Assembly: GCA_964546585.1 (NCBI GenBank)
Contig: CAZJKE010000053.1
Coordinates: 1 to 8,523 of the forward strand
Length of the DNA: 8,523 bases
Source of the DNA: CAZJKE01 sp964546585
GTDB taxonomy: Bacteria > Planctomycetota > Phycisphaerae > Phycisphaerales > SM1A02
Direction of reading: 5' to 3'
The notes below the pieces were generated by a model. It worked only from the letters and a program-made list of their open reading frames with translations. It had not been told where the DNA came from and searched no databases. Position numbers and translations under genes: made by a program. Positions 1 to 6,868 of this stretch are shown here, one piece after another. How positions within the stretch are numbered: position 1 is the first letter of the stretch; the number at the start of each line of letters is the position of its first letter.

Positions 1-20
1 CACACCCGGGGTGTGACCCC
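1..20. repeat. Palindromic repeat, left scaffold end (partial copy)
   Basis: The first 20 bases, CACACCCGGGGTGTGACCCC, are the exact reverse complement of the last 20 bases of the window. The element contains a hairpin with arms CACACC and GGTGTG around a 3-base centre. If the outer part of the missing arm mirrors the visible one, the full unit would be a 25-bp palindrome with 11-bp arms (GGGGTCACACC and GGTGTGACCCC). Its presence at both ends suggests a dispersed multi-copy intergenic element at which the assembly broke. It lies 3' of the subtilase-like gene. Confidence 0.75.
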
Positions 21-24
21 CTGG

Positions 25-45
25 TTCCGCAGGGGCGATGCGGAA
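25..45 (-). terminator. Weak candidate terminator hairpin after the subtilase-like gene
   Basis: TTCCGC (25-30) pairs with GCGGAA (40-45) around a 9-base loop, about 58 bases past the stop codon of the minus-strand gene. There is no T run after it in the direction of transcription. A shorter stem, GGCG/CGCC with loop AAAA, lies at 58-69. Either could help transcript ending, but a classical Rho-independent terminator is not shown. Confidence 0.2.
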
Positions 46-102
46 AGGCTGGGGCGAGGCGAAAACGCCGCCGCCATCAGGATCGCCGATTCAATTGAGG
101 GT

Positions 103-1665
103 TTACCAGAGCGACAGGAGTTCGAGCAGATCCTGCACATTCACGGTGCCGTCGCCGTTGATGTCGGCAGGGCAGTCCCCGCTGCAGGGACCCCACGCAC
201 TGATCAGCGCAAGAAGATCGTTGACATTCACCACGCCGTCGCCGTTGATGTCGCCCGGCACGCCGCCAGAAGGCTCCGGGAACAGCCACGCCACGGCAAA
301 CACCCGCGTGCTGCCCGCCGAGTCGTTTCGACTGACCTCCAACGCATATTCGCCAGGGGCAAGATCCCGGATGTAGAGGTGTTCCACATTGTCGACATCA
401 CTCTCGCTCACAACATTGCCGCTACCGAAGACTCCAATACCTGCATTACCGGTCAATGCGACAAGATTCTCACTCTCATCCAACCCCCAGAGTTGAAGAT
501 CCAGATTCGCCATCGAGTAACTACCGAAACCTGTATTCACATTCTGATGCCAAGTGAGCAGAATCGACACCTCGTCGGACATGTCCTGGGTGTTGAACTT
601 GTAGTACTTGGAACCACCGTTCAGGAGCGATGCCACATCCCACGCTGCATATGGCGCCACCGGCATGCCGATTGGTGAACTGTCACCGCCATGCTGGCCG
701 CCGGTCATGACCTGCCAGGACCGATCGATGTTGACACTTCCCACGCCGTAGATGTCATCGATCGGCTGACTGGTCCGACCGCGGTCCGCGCCACCCTTTG
801 GCGGATTGTTGGTCCACCCGATTTCGTGAACGCCGCCGGTCAAGAGCGTCGCCTTGAGCGTCTCGGACAGCGTTGAAAAGAAATTCCCGCTTGTGTTCGG
901 GTGCGTCCGCGCCGTCTCGATGAGCAGAGCGGTTGCGGCAGAAACAACCCCCGTCGCATTGCTCGTCGAATTCTGGGGGCCCACGATCAGTGGAATCTGC
1001 CGCCCCGCACCATCAAACGGCGCAGGAACCGGATCCGAAACATGGCTGCCTCCATCAACGCCCACACTCACACCGTTGAACATGTACACCATCAACGGAA
1101 ACGGATCACCGCTGTTCGGCATGCCGTTGATCATCATGACATCGTCAGTGCCCACCGCCCAGTCCGCCCGCCGCAGCGCAATCTTGTCGTAGGTATCGTC
1201 CCCGAAGGTCGCAACCCAACTGTCATTGAAGATCGCCACTTCACCAGGCGGTTCGTATGGTGGTATTGCCGATGACGACGCGACACGCAGGTAACTGTAC
1301 AGCAACCAATCCTCAGCGTTGTAGCAGTAGATTGTGTCGATGCCGGGAGCGATCCCAACTTGACTCGTTCCGTATGCTCTGAACCCAACGGTTGTTGCAT
1401 GATTCAACACGCCGGTCGCGCCGCTCATCATGTTGAATGTCTTGTCCGGAAAATTAGCGTGCGTCGTGTCCGGGCCGTAATCACCGCTGGTATTGGCCGC
1501 CTCGACCTGCCCCATTTCCACACCCGCCCCGGTCGGCAGATTCTCCTCGCCAATTCGCGCCGCCAGGTCCTCAAGACCAGTGTTCGCAGCAACACCACCA
1601 GCAATGGCGGTGGATGCGGCGATCGACGCGAACAAGAACGGTGATAGATACAGCAGGGGTCTCAA
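103..1665 (-). CDS. Secreted subtilase-like (S8 family) protein with C-terminal dockerin
   Basis: Exported protein of 520 residues, recognised as a divergent subtilisin-fold protein. Seen: a signal peptide with likely cleavage after AIA (residue 22); GVEMGQVE (48-55) where subtilases have the Asp strand, but with Glu55 in place of Asp; NHATTVG (88-94), matching the catalytic His region; NDSW (147-150), near the oxyanion Asn; and STSNATGVVSAATALL (233-248), matching the G-T-S-x-A-T catalytic Ser motif with Ser235. Residues 352-461 look like a beta-rich C-terminal domain of subtilase type. Residues 471-520 form two dockerin repeats, encoded partly by a 19-bp direct DNA repeat (148-166 and 235-253). 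A GTG at 1680 is also in frame, but GGAGAAGG at 1671-1678 is a good ribosome binding site for the TTG at 1665, so TTG was chosen. Protease activity is uncertain because of the Glu. The gene follows the lipoprotein gene by about 114 bp on the same strand and may share its transcript. Confidence 0.8.
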   Translation of the reverse strand: MRPLLYLSPFLFASIAASTAIAGGVAANTGLEDLAARIGEENLPTGAGVEMGQVEAANTSGDYGPDTTHANFPDKTFNMMSGATGVLNHATTVGFRAYGTSQVGIAPGIDTIYCYNAEDWLLYSYLRVASSSAIPPYEPPGEVAIFNDSWVATFGDDTYDKIALRRADWAVGTDDVMMINGMPNSGDPFPLMVYMFNGVSVGVDGGSHVSDPVPAPFDGAGRQIPLIVGPQNSTSNATGVVSAATALLIETARTHPNTSGNFFSTLSETLKATLLTGGVHEIGWTNNPPKGGADRGRTSQPIDDIYGVGSVNIDRSWQVMTGGQHGGDSSPIGMPVAPYAAWDVASLLNGGSKYYKFNTQDMSDEVSILLTWHQNVNTGFGSYSMANLDLQLWGLDESENLVALTGNAGIGVFGSGNVVSESDVDNVEHLYIRDLAPGEYALEVSRNDSAGSTRVFAVAWLFPEPSGGVPGDINGDGVVNVNDLLALISAWGPCSGDCPADINGDGTVNVQDLLELLSLW

Positions 1666-1718
1666 GGGATCCTTCTCCACACCTCAGCCTAGCACTCTGC
1701 CGCTTCGAGACAAGCCCG

Positions 1719-1768
1719 CAGTCCCGCATGAAGGAATACCGTCCCTACAGACCGCATAAACGGGACTG
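1719..1768. repeat. Inverted repeat upstream of the subtilase-like gene
   Basis: CAGTCCCG (1719-1726) and CGGGACTG (1761-1768) are perfect 8-bp inverted arms separated by 34 bases. They lie in the gap between the lipoprotein stop (1780) and the start of the downstream minus-strand gene. This could be an RNA stem in the leader, a weak terminator of the lipoprotein gene (no T run), or a protein-binding site. Only the repeat itself is seen; its role is unknown. Confidence 0.35.
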
Positions 1769-1779
1769 TCGACCCGCCT

Positions 1780-2400
1780 TTATCGCCGCAGCGTAGATTC
1801 GACCTCGGCCAAGAGGCTTTGCTCGCCCGCGACATCTCTGGCAACCGGTCGCCAAAACTGCCGCGGTGACTGTTCCCAAATCGCGTCTCCGGGCATCTCG
1901 CGGGACACCGTCTGGCTGCTCATGGTCCATGATCCCTGCCGAACACCGCGGCGGTAGAACCGGTCAACATAGACCCACACACGAAGTTCCAATGCACCCT
2001 CGAAGTTCGTCAGATCACCGCCTCTCAGCGCCTCAGCGAGCACATCAGGGCCCCGCAATGCGCCGATGTCCCGCTCCCGAGGGAGTTCAGGTTCCATATG
2101 TCGAAACTCGAACCGGGCTGACCGTCGCTGCAGCGACAACGTGTTTTCCAGAGCATCGCGCGGCGATGCCGCCCGTGGCTTCCATGGTTCCATGACGCTT
2201 CCCGCCACGGCCGAGTCCGTCTCGATGACACCGCCGCGGCGATCGAGCAGCGAGGGCTTCATGCCCACATTGGCGGCTGCTGCAACTGCGGCGTCGAATG
2301 CGGCTGCGTAGGAACCGGCCGGGATGACCAGTACCTCGGGTCCGCGGCTTGTCGAACAGCCGCACATCGCCGCAGACAGCATGATTATCACCCGTAACAC
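1780..2400 (-). CDS. Putative lipoprotein of unknown function
   Basis: Protein of 206 residues if it starts at the GTG at 2400. This start gives a compact export signal, MLRVIIMLSAAMCGCS, ending in a lipobox-like Cys (Cys15 after Gly, or less likely Cys13), so a lipid-anchored envelope protein is inferred. The open frame extends upstream to 2658, but that extension is Pro/Ala/Arg rich, has no export signal, and would overlap the divergent cytochrome gene, so it is rejected. An ATG at 2379 is another possible start. The body begins IPAGSYAAAFDAAVAAAANVG, followed by DRRGGVIETD, a pattern of small planctomycete lipoproteins I remember but cannot name. Residues 136-150 (ALELRVWVYVDRFYR) look like a beta strand. 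No catalytic motif is recognised. The gene is divergent from the cytochrome across 151 bp that must hold promoters for both; no convincing -35/-10 pair was found there, and no clear ribosome binding site precedes the GTG. Confidence 0.65.
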   Translation of the reverse strand: MLRVIIMLSAAMCGCSTSRGPEVLVIPAGSYAAAFDAAVAAAANVGMKPSLLDRRGGVIETDSAVAGSVMEPWKPRAASPRDALENTLSLQRRSARFEFRHMEPELPRERDIGALRGPDVLAEALRGGDLTNFEGALELRVWVYVDRFYRRGVRQGSWTMSSQTVSREMPGDAIWEQSPRQFWRPVARDVAGEQSLLAEVESTLRR

Positions 2401-2551
2401 TGGGCAGCAGTGTAGGGCCTGCGCGGGCTGAGAGGTGGATTCCGAGTGTTTTGGGTTGGTCGTGCCCGGGCCTGCGAGTATCGTTGATCGTGCATCCCCA
2501 TTGCCGGGAGGTGCGAACAGTTCACCGGGCTCCGCGACGCCCACCAGACTC

Positions 2552-4438
2552 ATGACATGGCGCAACACCATTCTGCTCGCCGCTCTGTCGGTGACCGCTC
2601 TTGCCGCAGGTCCTGCCATGCGCGGCGGCGGTGGAAATCGCCAAACGCAGGTTCCCACGACCGAAGAAGATTTCTTTCAGCCTGGCTCACAACCCTCGCC
2701 GAGCGACTACGACTACATCATCGTCAGCCGATTCAACTGCTACAACTGTCACGCATTCGACGATGACGCCAACCCAACGGAGGTTGTCCCGCCGTACAAC
2801 AACTGGCTCACCAGCATGATGGCTCAGTCGGCACGCGACCCGGTCTTTCACGCGGCGATGACGATTGCCAATCAGGATGTCAATGACGCCGGCGAACTCT
2901 GCATGCGATGCCACATGCCAGGAGGGTGGATTCAGAATCGCTCCATGCCCTCGGACGGATCTGCATTGATTGACGATGACTTCGACGGCGTCAACTGCAA
3001 CTTCTGTCACCGCATGGTCGACCCCGTCTGGTCTCCAGAGAACCCCGTCGAGGATGACGACATTCTGCAACAGTTGATTGATGACGGCACGCTGCCAACA
3101 CAGCCAGGAAACGGCCGGTACATCATCGACCCCGAAGACACCCGTCGCGGCCCGCGTGCGGATTTGTTCAACATGCACAATGTGCCCATTCTCGAATCGC
3201 CGTATCACAAGGAGTCGGCGTTCTGCGGCACCTGCCACGATCTGTCGAATCCCGTGTTCTCCCTGCAGCCGGACGGCACATGGGCGGTCAACGCCATGGA
3301 CGCCGCCCATCCCACACAGAACATGTACGAGATGATTCCGGAGCAGCGAACCTACAGCGAGTGGCTTGCCAGCCAGTTTGCCGACGGCGGCGTACAGTTC
3401 GACGACGAGCGATTCGGCGGCAATCATCCAACTGGCCTCATGCAGTCCTGTCAGGATTGTCACATGCCGAAGCGCGACGGCGGCATGTGTGTGTTCTGGG
3501 AACTGCCGGAAGTTGGTACACATGAAGATGTCGCCGGTCACGAGTTCGCCGGTGTCAACAGTTGGGTGCTTCGTGCGGTGCACAACATGTACCCGTCAAA
3601 CGAAACTGGTCTCAGTGATGGCACGGTGGCGCTTGCGGAACAGCGGGCGGATGCGTTCCTGCAGGCTGCGTCCGATCTTGACCTCTCAGAAGTTGATGGA
3701 CAACTTGTCGCCCGCGTCACGAACTGGTCGGGGCACAAGTTGCCGACCGGATATCCCGAGGGCCGGCGCATCTGGCTGAATGTCAGGTTTCTCGATGCTT
3801 CAGGTGAACTTGTTGGGGAACACGGCGCATACGACTGGTCCACCGCGACGCTCACCGAAGACACCAAGATCTATGAAGTCACGATGGGAATTTCCGAAAC
3901 GCTTTCCGGCGCCACTGGGCTGCCTGTCGGGGAAACGATGCACATCACCGTCTTCGACCAGATTCTCATGGACAATCGCATTCCACCGGTTGGTTTCATC
4001 AACGCTGCATTTGAAGCGATCAATGCACAGCCGGTTGCGTACACCTATGACGACGGGCAGCACTGGGATGACTCGGTGTTTGAAATACCTGCCAACGCGG
4101 CTCAGGCGGTCGTCACGGTGTATCACCAGACGAGCACTCGTGAATACATGGAGTTTCTTCGGGACGCGAATGTCACGGATGACAAGGGGCAGATCGCCTA
4201 TGACCAATGGGTCATGCACGGGCGAAGCGCGCCGGTGATCATGGACAGCGGGATGATCGAGTTAGGCGGGGCCGAACCCGTACCCGGCGATGTCAACGGT
4301 GACGGCATCGTCGATATTGTTGATCTCCTGTCGATCATTTCCGCGTGGGGAGCCTGCAGTGGTTGTCCGGAGGATGTCAACGACGACGGCACAGTCAATG
4401 TCTCCGACCTCCTGATCGCAATTGCAAACTGGAGCTGA
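2552..4438 (+). CDS. Exported pentaheme c-type cytochrome with C-terminal dockerin
   Basis: Protein of 628 residues from the ATG at 2552, which opens a signal peptide (MTWRNTILLAALSVTALA, likely cut after residue 18). An in-frame GTG at 2435 would add 39 residues with no signal character. Five CxxCH haem-binding motifs are seen: CYNCH (63-67), CMRCH (117-121), CNFCH (149-153), CGTCH (225-229) and CQDCH (300-304). Conserved-looking His at 100, 219, 330, 344 and 395 may be distal ligands. After the haem region come GHKLPTGYPEGRR (394-406) and a long beta-rich segment, as I recall from cytochrome c554-like planctomycete proteins. Residues 579-627 form a dockerin with two D-x-N-x-D-G loops. The protein should act in the periplasm or at the cell surface in electron transfer; its partner and substrate are unknown. 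No ribosome binding site is evident before the ATG. The downstream neighbour is convergent. Confidence 0.85.
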   Translation: MTWRNTILLAALSVTALAAGPAMRGGGGNRQTQVPTTEEDFFQPGSQPSPSDYDYIIVSRFNCYNCHAFDDDANPTEVVPPYNNWLTSMMAQSARDPVFHAAMTIANQDVNDAGELCMRCHMPGGWIQNRSMPSDGSALIDDDFDGVNCNFCHRMVDPVWSPENPVEDDDILQQLIDDGTLPTQPGNGRYIIDPEDTRRGPRADLFNMHNVPILESPYHKESAFCGTCHDLSNPVFSLQPDGTWAVNAMDAAHPTQNMYEMIPEQRTYSEWLASQFADGGVQFDDERFGGNHPTGLMQSCQDCHMPKRDGGMCVFWELPEVGTHEDVAGHEFAGVNSWVLRAVHNMYPSNETGLSDGTVALAEQRADAFLQAASDLDLSEVDGQLVARVTNWSGHKLPTGYPEGRRIWLNVRFLDASGELVGEHGAYDWSTATLTEDTKIYEVTMGISETLSGATGLPVGETMHITVFDQILMDNRIPPVGFINAAFEAINAQPVAYTYDDGQHWDDSVFEIPANAAQAVVTVYHQTSTREYMEFLRDANVTDDKGQIAYDQWVMHGRSAPVIMDSGMIELGGAEPVPGDVNGDGIVDIVDLLSIISAWGACSGCPEDVNDDGTVNVSDLLIAIANWS

Positions 4439-4459
4439 TTTGGAATCGAACTCGTCGAC

Positions 4460-4603
4460 TCAGGGGCAGGCGCCCCAGGCTGCGATGAGTGCCAACATGT
4501 CGTGGACTTCCTCCACAACCGCTGCCCAGAGACGGTTCATTGCATCCGGGTCGCCGCCGGAAGCCTCCTCCAGATGACTGGTAATGGTTGTCGCCGGTCT
4601 CAT
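4460..4603 (-). pseudogene. Short ORF: ECF sigma N-terminus joined to a dockerin C-terminal tail
   Basis: A 47-codon ORF with an ATG preceded by GGAGGGG. Residues 6-36 (ITSHLEEASGGDPDAMNRLW..VVEEVHDM) align without gaps to the start of planctomycete-type ECF sigma factors (remembered pattern: LL..w..GD..AldrL.plvydELrrlA). From residue 35 on (DMLALIAAWGACP, then stop) it reads like the end of a dockerin, compare DLLALISAWGPCS in the first gene of this window. Neither other frame continues the sigma sequence after the junction. The likeliest reading is a broken sigma gene fused by recombination to the 3' end of a dockerin gene; a genuine small protein, or chance resemblance over 12 residues, cannot be excluded. 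It lies tail to tail with the cytochrome gene, 21 bp apart. A stem GGGGC/GCCCC (4463-4476) within its 3' end could end transcription of the cytochrome, but has no T run. Confidence 0.5.
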
Positions 4604-4742
4604 TGCCCCTCCGACAGACCATCATGACACCGGCTTTGGGGATTTGCAACGGAAAACGGACCATCGGAACATCATGCGCTGACCGTTCCTAGGACGGAAA
4701 CAGGGCAGAGAACCCTCGCAGCAAGTACACTCTCGCCCCGCA

Positions 4743-5501
4743 ATGGCGTGGAACGGGCGTAATTTCGTTGATATTCGCGACTTGGATCGAAACGATCTGC
4801 TGTCACTCCTGTCCCGCGCATCGGCATATCGGGATCGGGAACCGGTAGTCGATCCAGGCGGCCCACTGGCCGGTGCTGTCATCGCCAACCTGTTTTTCGA
4901 AAACTCCACACGAACGCGGTGCAGTTTCACCATGGCGACCAAGCGGCTCGGCGGCGATGTTCTGGACCTGCTCGGCAGCACATCAAGTACATCCAAGGGN
5001 NNNNNNNNNNNNNNNNNNNNNNNNNNNNNNNNNNNNNNNNNNNNNNNNNNNNNNNNNNNNNNNNNNNNNNNNNNNNNNNNNNNNNNNNNNNNNNNNNNNG
5101 ATATCGCCCATAGCCGCGTTGCCCGATCAAACATGGTGAGTCTCCCAACGCTCGGAGCCGAAGTCGCGCTTGTGGGCCCCGAGGACTTGCTGCCAAAAAC
5201 CACGGACCTTGAAACATTCACTGATCTTGACGCGGCACTCCCGGGGTGTGACGCAGTCATCATGCTTCGCGTACAGTTCGAGCGCGATGCGACGATCAAT
5301 GACGACTATCGAGATCAGTTTGCGCTGACACGAGACCGTATGTCCACGTTCGATGGCGTTGTCCTTCATCCCGGCCCCATGAACCGCGGCCTGGAAATCG
5401 ACGACGCAGTGGCGGATGGGAAGCGAAGTCTTGTTCTGGAGCAAGTTGCGTGCGGCGTCGCTGTTCGAATGGCCATTCTTGAACACATTGTGCGAACATG
5501 A
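4743..5501 (+). CDS. pyrB: Aspartate carbamoyltransferase catalytic chain (interrupted by assembly gap)
   Basis: Joins carbamoyl phosphate and L-aspartate to give N-carbamoyl-aspartate, the first committed step of pyrimidine synthesis, in the cytoplasm. Seen: FFENSTRTRCSF (51-62), the carbamoyl-phosphate loop S-T-R-T-R; TSSTSKG just before the gap; then D-I-A-HSRVARSN (120-130), LRVQFER (175-181) and HPGPMNRGLEIDD (209-221), all in the style of the Bacillus-type enzyme. 100 N replace the middle, including the region that should hold the catalytic His and the HPTQ motif, so these cannot be checked. By comparison with the Bacillus enzyme about 77 residues are absent where the N run accounts for 34, so the intact protein should be about 295 residues. 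Both flanks are in the same frame across the gap. The start follows no clear ribosome binding site. The stop overlaps the tnaA start (ATGA). No pyr attenuator or regulatory-chain gene is visible. Confidence 0.93.
   Translation: MAWNGRNFVDIRDLDRNDLLSLLSRASAYRDREPVVDPGGPLAGAVIANLFFENSTRTRCSFTMATKRLGGDVLDLLGSTSSTSKXXXXXXXXXXXXXXXXXXXXXXXXXXXXXXXXXXDIAHSRVARSNMVSLPTLGAEVALVGPEDLLPKTTDLETFTDLDAALPGCDAVIMLRVQFERDATINDDYRDQFALTRDRMSTFDGVVLHPGPMNRGLEIDDAVADGKRSLVLEQVACGVAVRMAILEHIVRT
5000..5099. other. Assembly gap of 100 N inside pyrB
   Basis: Exactly 100 ambiguous bases, the usual placeholder for a scaffold join of unknown size. Family comparison suggests roughly 230 bases are really missing here. 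Any ORF in other frames crossing this gap is meaningless. Confidence 0.98.
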
Positions 5502-6868
5502 CATTCAAGACAATCATCGAGCCATTCAAGATCAAGCAGGTGCAACCTATTCATGCCCCTGACCGCGAAGATCGTCTTGCCGCCATCGCCGCCGCCGGCA
5601 ACAATCCGTTTCGGCTGCATGCCCGCGATGTGCTAATCGACCTGCTGACCGACTCTGGCACTGGCGCAATGTCAAGCGAACAGTGGGCGGGGATGATGCG
5701 CGGCGACGAGAGTTATGCCGGCGCAGACTCGTTTTACCGATTCGAGTCAGCCGCGCAGGACATCACGGGTTTCCAACACATCATCCCGACACATCAAGGC
5801 CGCGCCGCAGAACGCATTCTCTTCGGAGCCATGGTCGCGCCGGGCGCCGTCGTTCCGAACAACACGCACTTTGACACGACGCGGGCGAACATTGAGGCGG
5901 TTCGTGGAATTGCTACGGACATCCCCTGCTCGGAATCGGACGACACGCAATCGGTTCTCCCCTTCAAGGGAAACATGGACATCGACGAATTGCGTTCAAT
6001 TCTGGACCAGTTTGCCGACCGAGTTCCACTGGTCATGATGACCGTAACCAATAACTCCAACGGCGGGCAGCCGGTGAGCATGGCGAACATCCGGGCGGCA
6101 AGTGAACTGTGCCGAGAGCGCGGCGTGCCATTCTTTCTGGATGCCTGCAGGTTCGCGGAGAACGCATGGTTCATCAAACTGCGGGAAGATGGATACGGAG
6201 ATCGCACACCGACCGAGATTGCAAGAGAGATGTTCTCGCTTGCGGATGGCACGACGGTCAGCGCAAAGAAGGACGGCATGGCCAACATGGGCGGGTTTCT
6301 CGCGCTGCATGACGATGAGCTGGCGGAGAAGTGTCGCAGCACACTGATTCTGACTGAAGGATTCCCGACCTACGGCGGACTGGCGGGATACGACCTTGAG
6401 GCCATTGCCGTCGGTTTGCGGGAGGCACTCGATCCGGCATATTTGCGATATCGCGTTCGCACGATTGAGTATGTGGGAGATCGACTTGTCGAACAGGGAA
6501 TCCCGATTCTCCGTCCGCCGGGTGGACACGCTATCTACATCGATGCCAAGGCGTGGCTTTCACATGTTCCGCAATCGCAGTACCCCGGCTGGGCGCTTGC
6601 GTTGGCGTTGTATGTGGAGGGTGGTGTTCGAACCAGCGAAATCGGCTCCGTCATGTTCGGGCTTCAACCCGACGGCAGCGAGATCCTTGCCGAGAAGGAA
6701 CTTGTTCGACTGGCGTTTCCCCGGCGGGTCTACACCCAGAGTCACATCGACTATGTCGTCGAAGTCCTGCATCACATTGATGCCATGAAGGCGGAGATTC
6801 CCGGTGTGCGCATCGTGAGGCAACCCGACTCGCTTCGACACTTCACGGCGCGGTTTGAGACCGTCTGA
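5498..6868 (+). CDS. tnaA: Tryptophanase (PLP-dependent tryptophan indole-lyase)
   Basis: Splits L-tryptophan into indole, pyruvate and ammonia using pyridoxal phosphate, in the cytoplasm. The 456-residue length fits the family (E. coli enzyme 471). Seen: LLTDSGTGAMS (49-59), MMRGDESYAG (66-75), IPTHQGRAAE (96-105), SNGGQPVSMAN (187-197), the PLP lysine motif SAKKD (255-259, probably Lys258), EGFPTYGGLAG (287-297) and carboxylate-binding Arg404 in LVRLAFPRR. Three sites separate it from the sister enzyme tyrosine phenol-lyase: FDTT with Asp126 (phenol-lyase has Thr), EIGS at 381-384 (phenol-lyase has the ERG arginine) and RHFT with His448 (phenol-lyase has Phe). All three are of the tryptophanase kind. 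The ATG overlaps the pyrB stop by 4 bp and has no ribosome binding site of its own, so translation is probably coupled to pyrB. There is no room for a TnaC-type leader peptide and no tryptophan permease gene is adjacent. Its stop abuts that of nuoG. Confidence 0.95.
   Translation: MTFKTIIEPFKIKQVQPIHAPDREDRLAAIAAAGNNPFRLHARDVLIDLLTDSGTGAMSSEQWAGMMRGDESYAGADSFYRFESAAQDITGFQHIIPTHQGRAAERILFGAMVAPGAVVPNNTHFDTTRANIEAVRGIATDIPCSESDDTQSVLPFKGNMDIDELRSILDQFADRVPLVMMTVTNNSNGGQPVSMANIRAASELCRERGVPFFLDACRFAENAWFIKLREDGYGDRTPTEIAREMFSLADGTTVSAKKDGMANMGGFLALHDDELAEKCRSTLILTEGFPTYGGLAGYDLEAIAVGLREALDPAYLRYRVRTIEYVGDRLVEQGIPILRPPGGHAIYIDAKAWLSHVPQSQYPGWALALALYVEGGVRTSEIGSVMFGLQPDGSEILAEKELVRLAFPRRVYTQSHIDYVVEVLHHIDAMKAEIPGVRIVRQPDSLRHFTARFETV

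Noticed and set aside
13..678. Plus-strand open frame of 221 codons at the left end
   Set aside because: It is antisense to the dockerin and C-terminal domain of the minus-strand secreted protein; its repeated AVAVDV segments are just the dockerin repeats read backwards.
2401..2658. Upstream extension of the lipoprotein frame
   Set aside because: Low-complexity translation, no export signal, and it overlaps the start of the divergent cytochrome gene; the lipobox favours a start near 2400.
2687..3583. Long minus-strand open frame of 298 codons
   Set aside because: It is wholly antisense to the cytochrome haem region, whose CxxCH motifs prove the plus-strand frame; the antisense product shows no recognisable domain.
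4463..4476. GGGGC/GCCCC stem as a terminator between the convergent genes
   Set aside because: Only 5 bp with no T run on either strand, and it lies in the coding end of the small ORF; kept only as a remark.
4604..4742. pyr-type attenuator or clear promoter ahead of pyrB
   Set aside because: No stable antiterminator/terminator pair and no convincing -35/-10 boxes could be read; TCCTAGGA at about 4687-4694 is a short palindrome without support.
5240..5252. 13-bp match (CCCGGGGTGTGAC) to the terminal repeat
   Set aside because: It lies within pyrB coding a normal P-G-C-D stretch, and only part of the palindrome matches; probably chance.
5498..6868. Tyrosine phenol-lyase as the identity of the PLP enzyme
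   Set aside because: Three specificity positions (Asp126, EIGS, His448) are of tryptophanase type.
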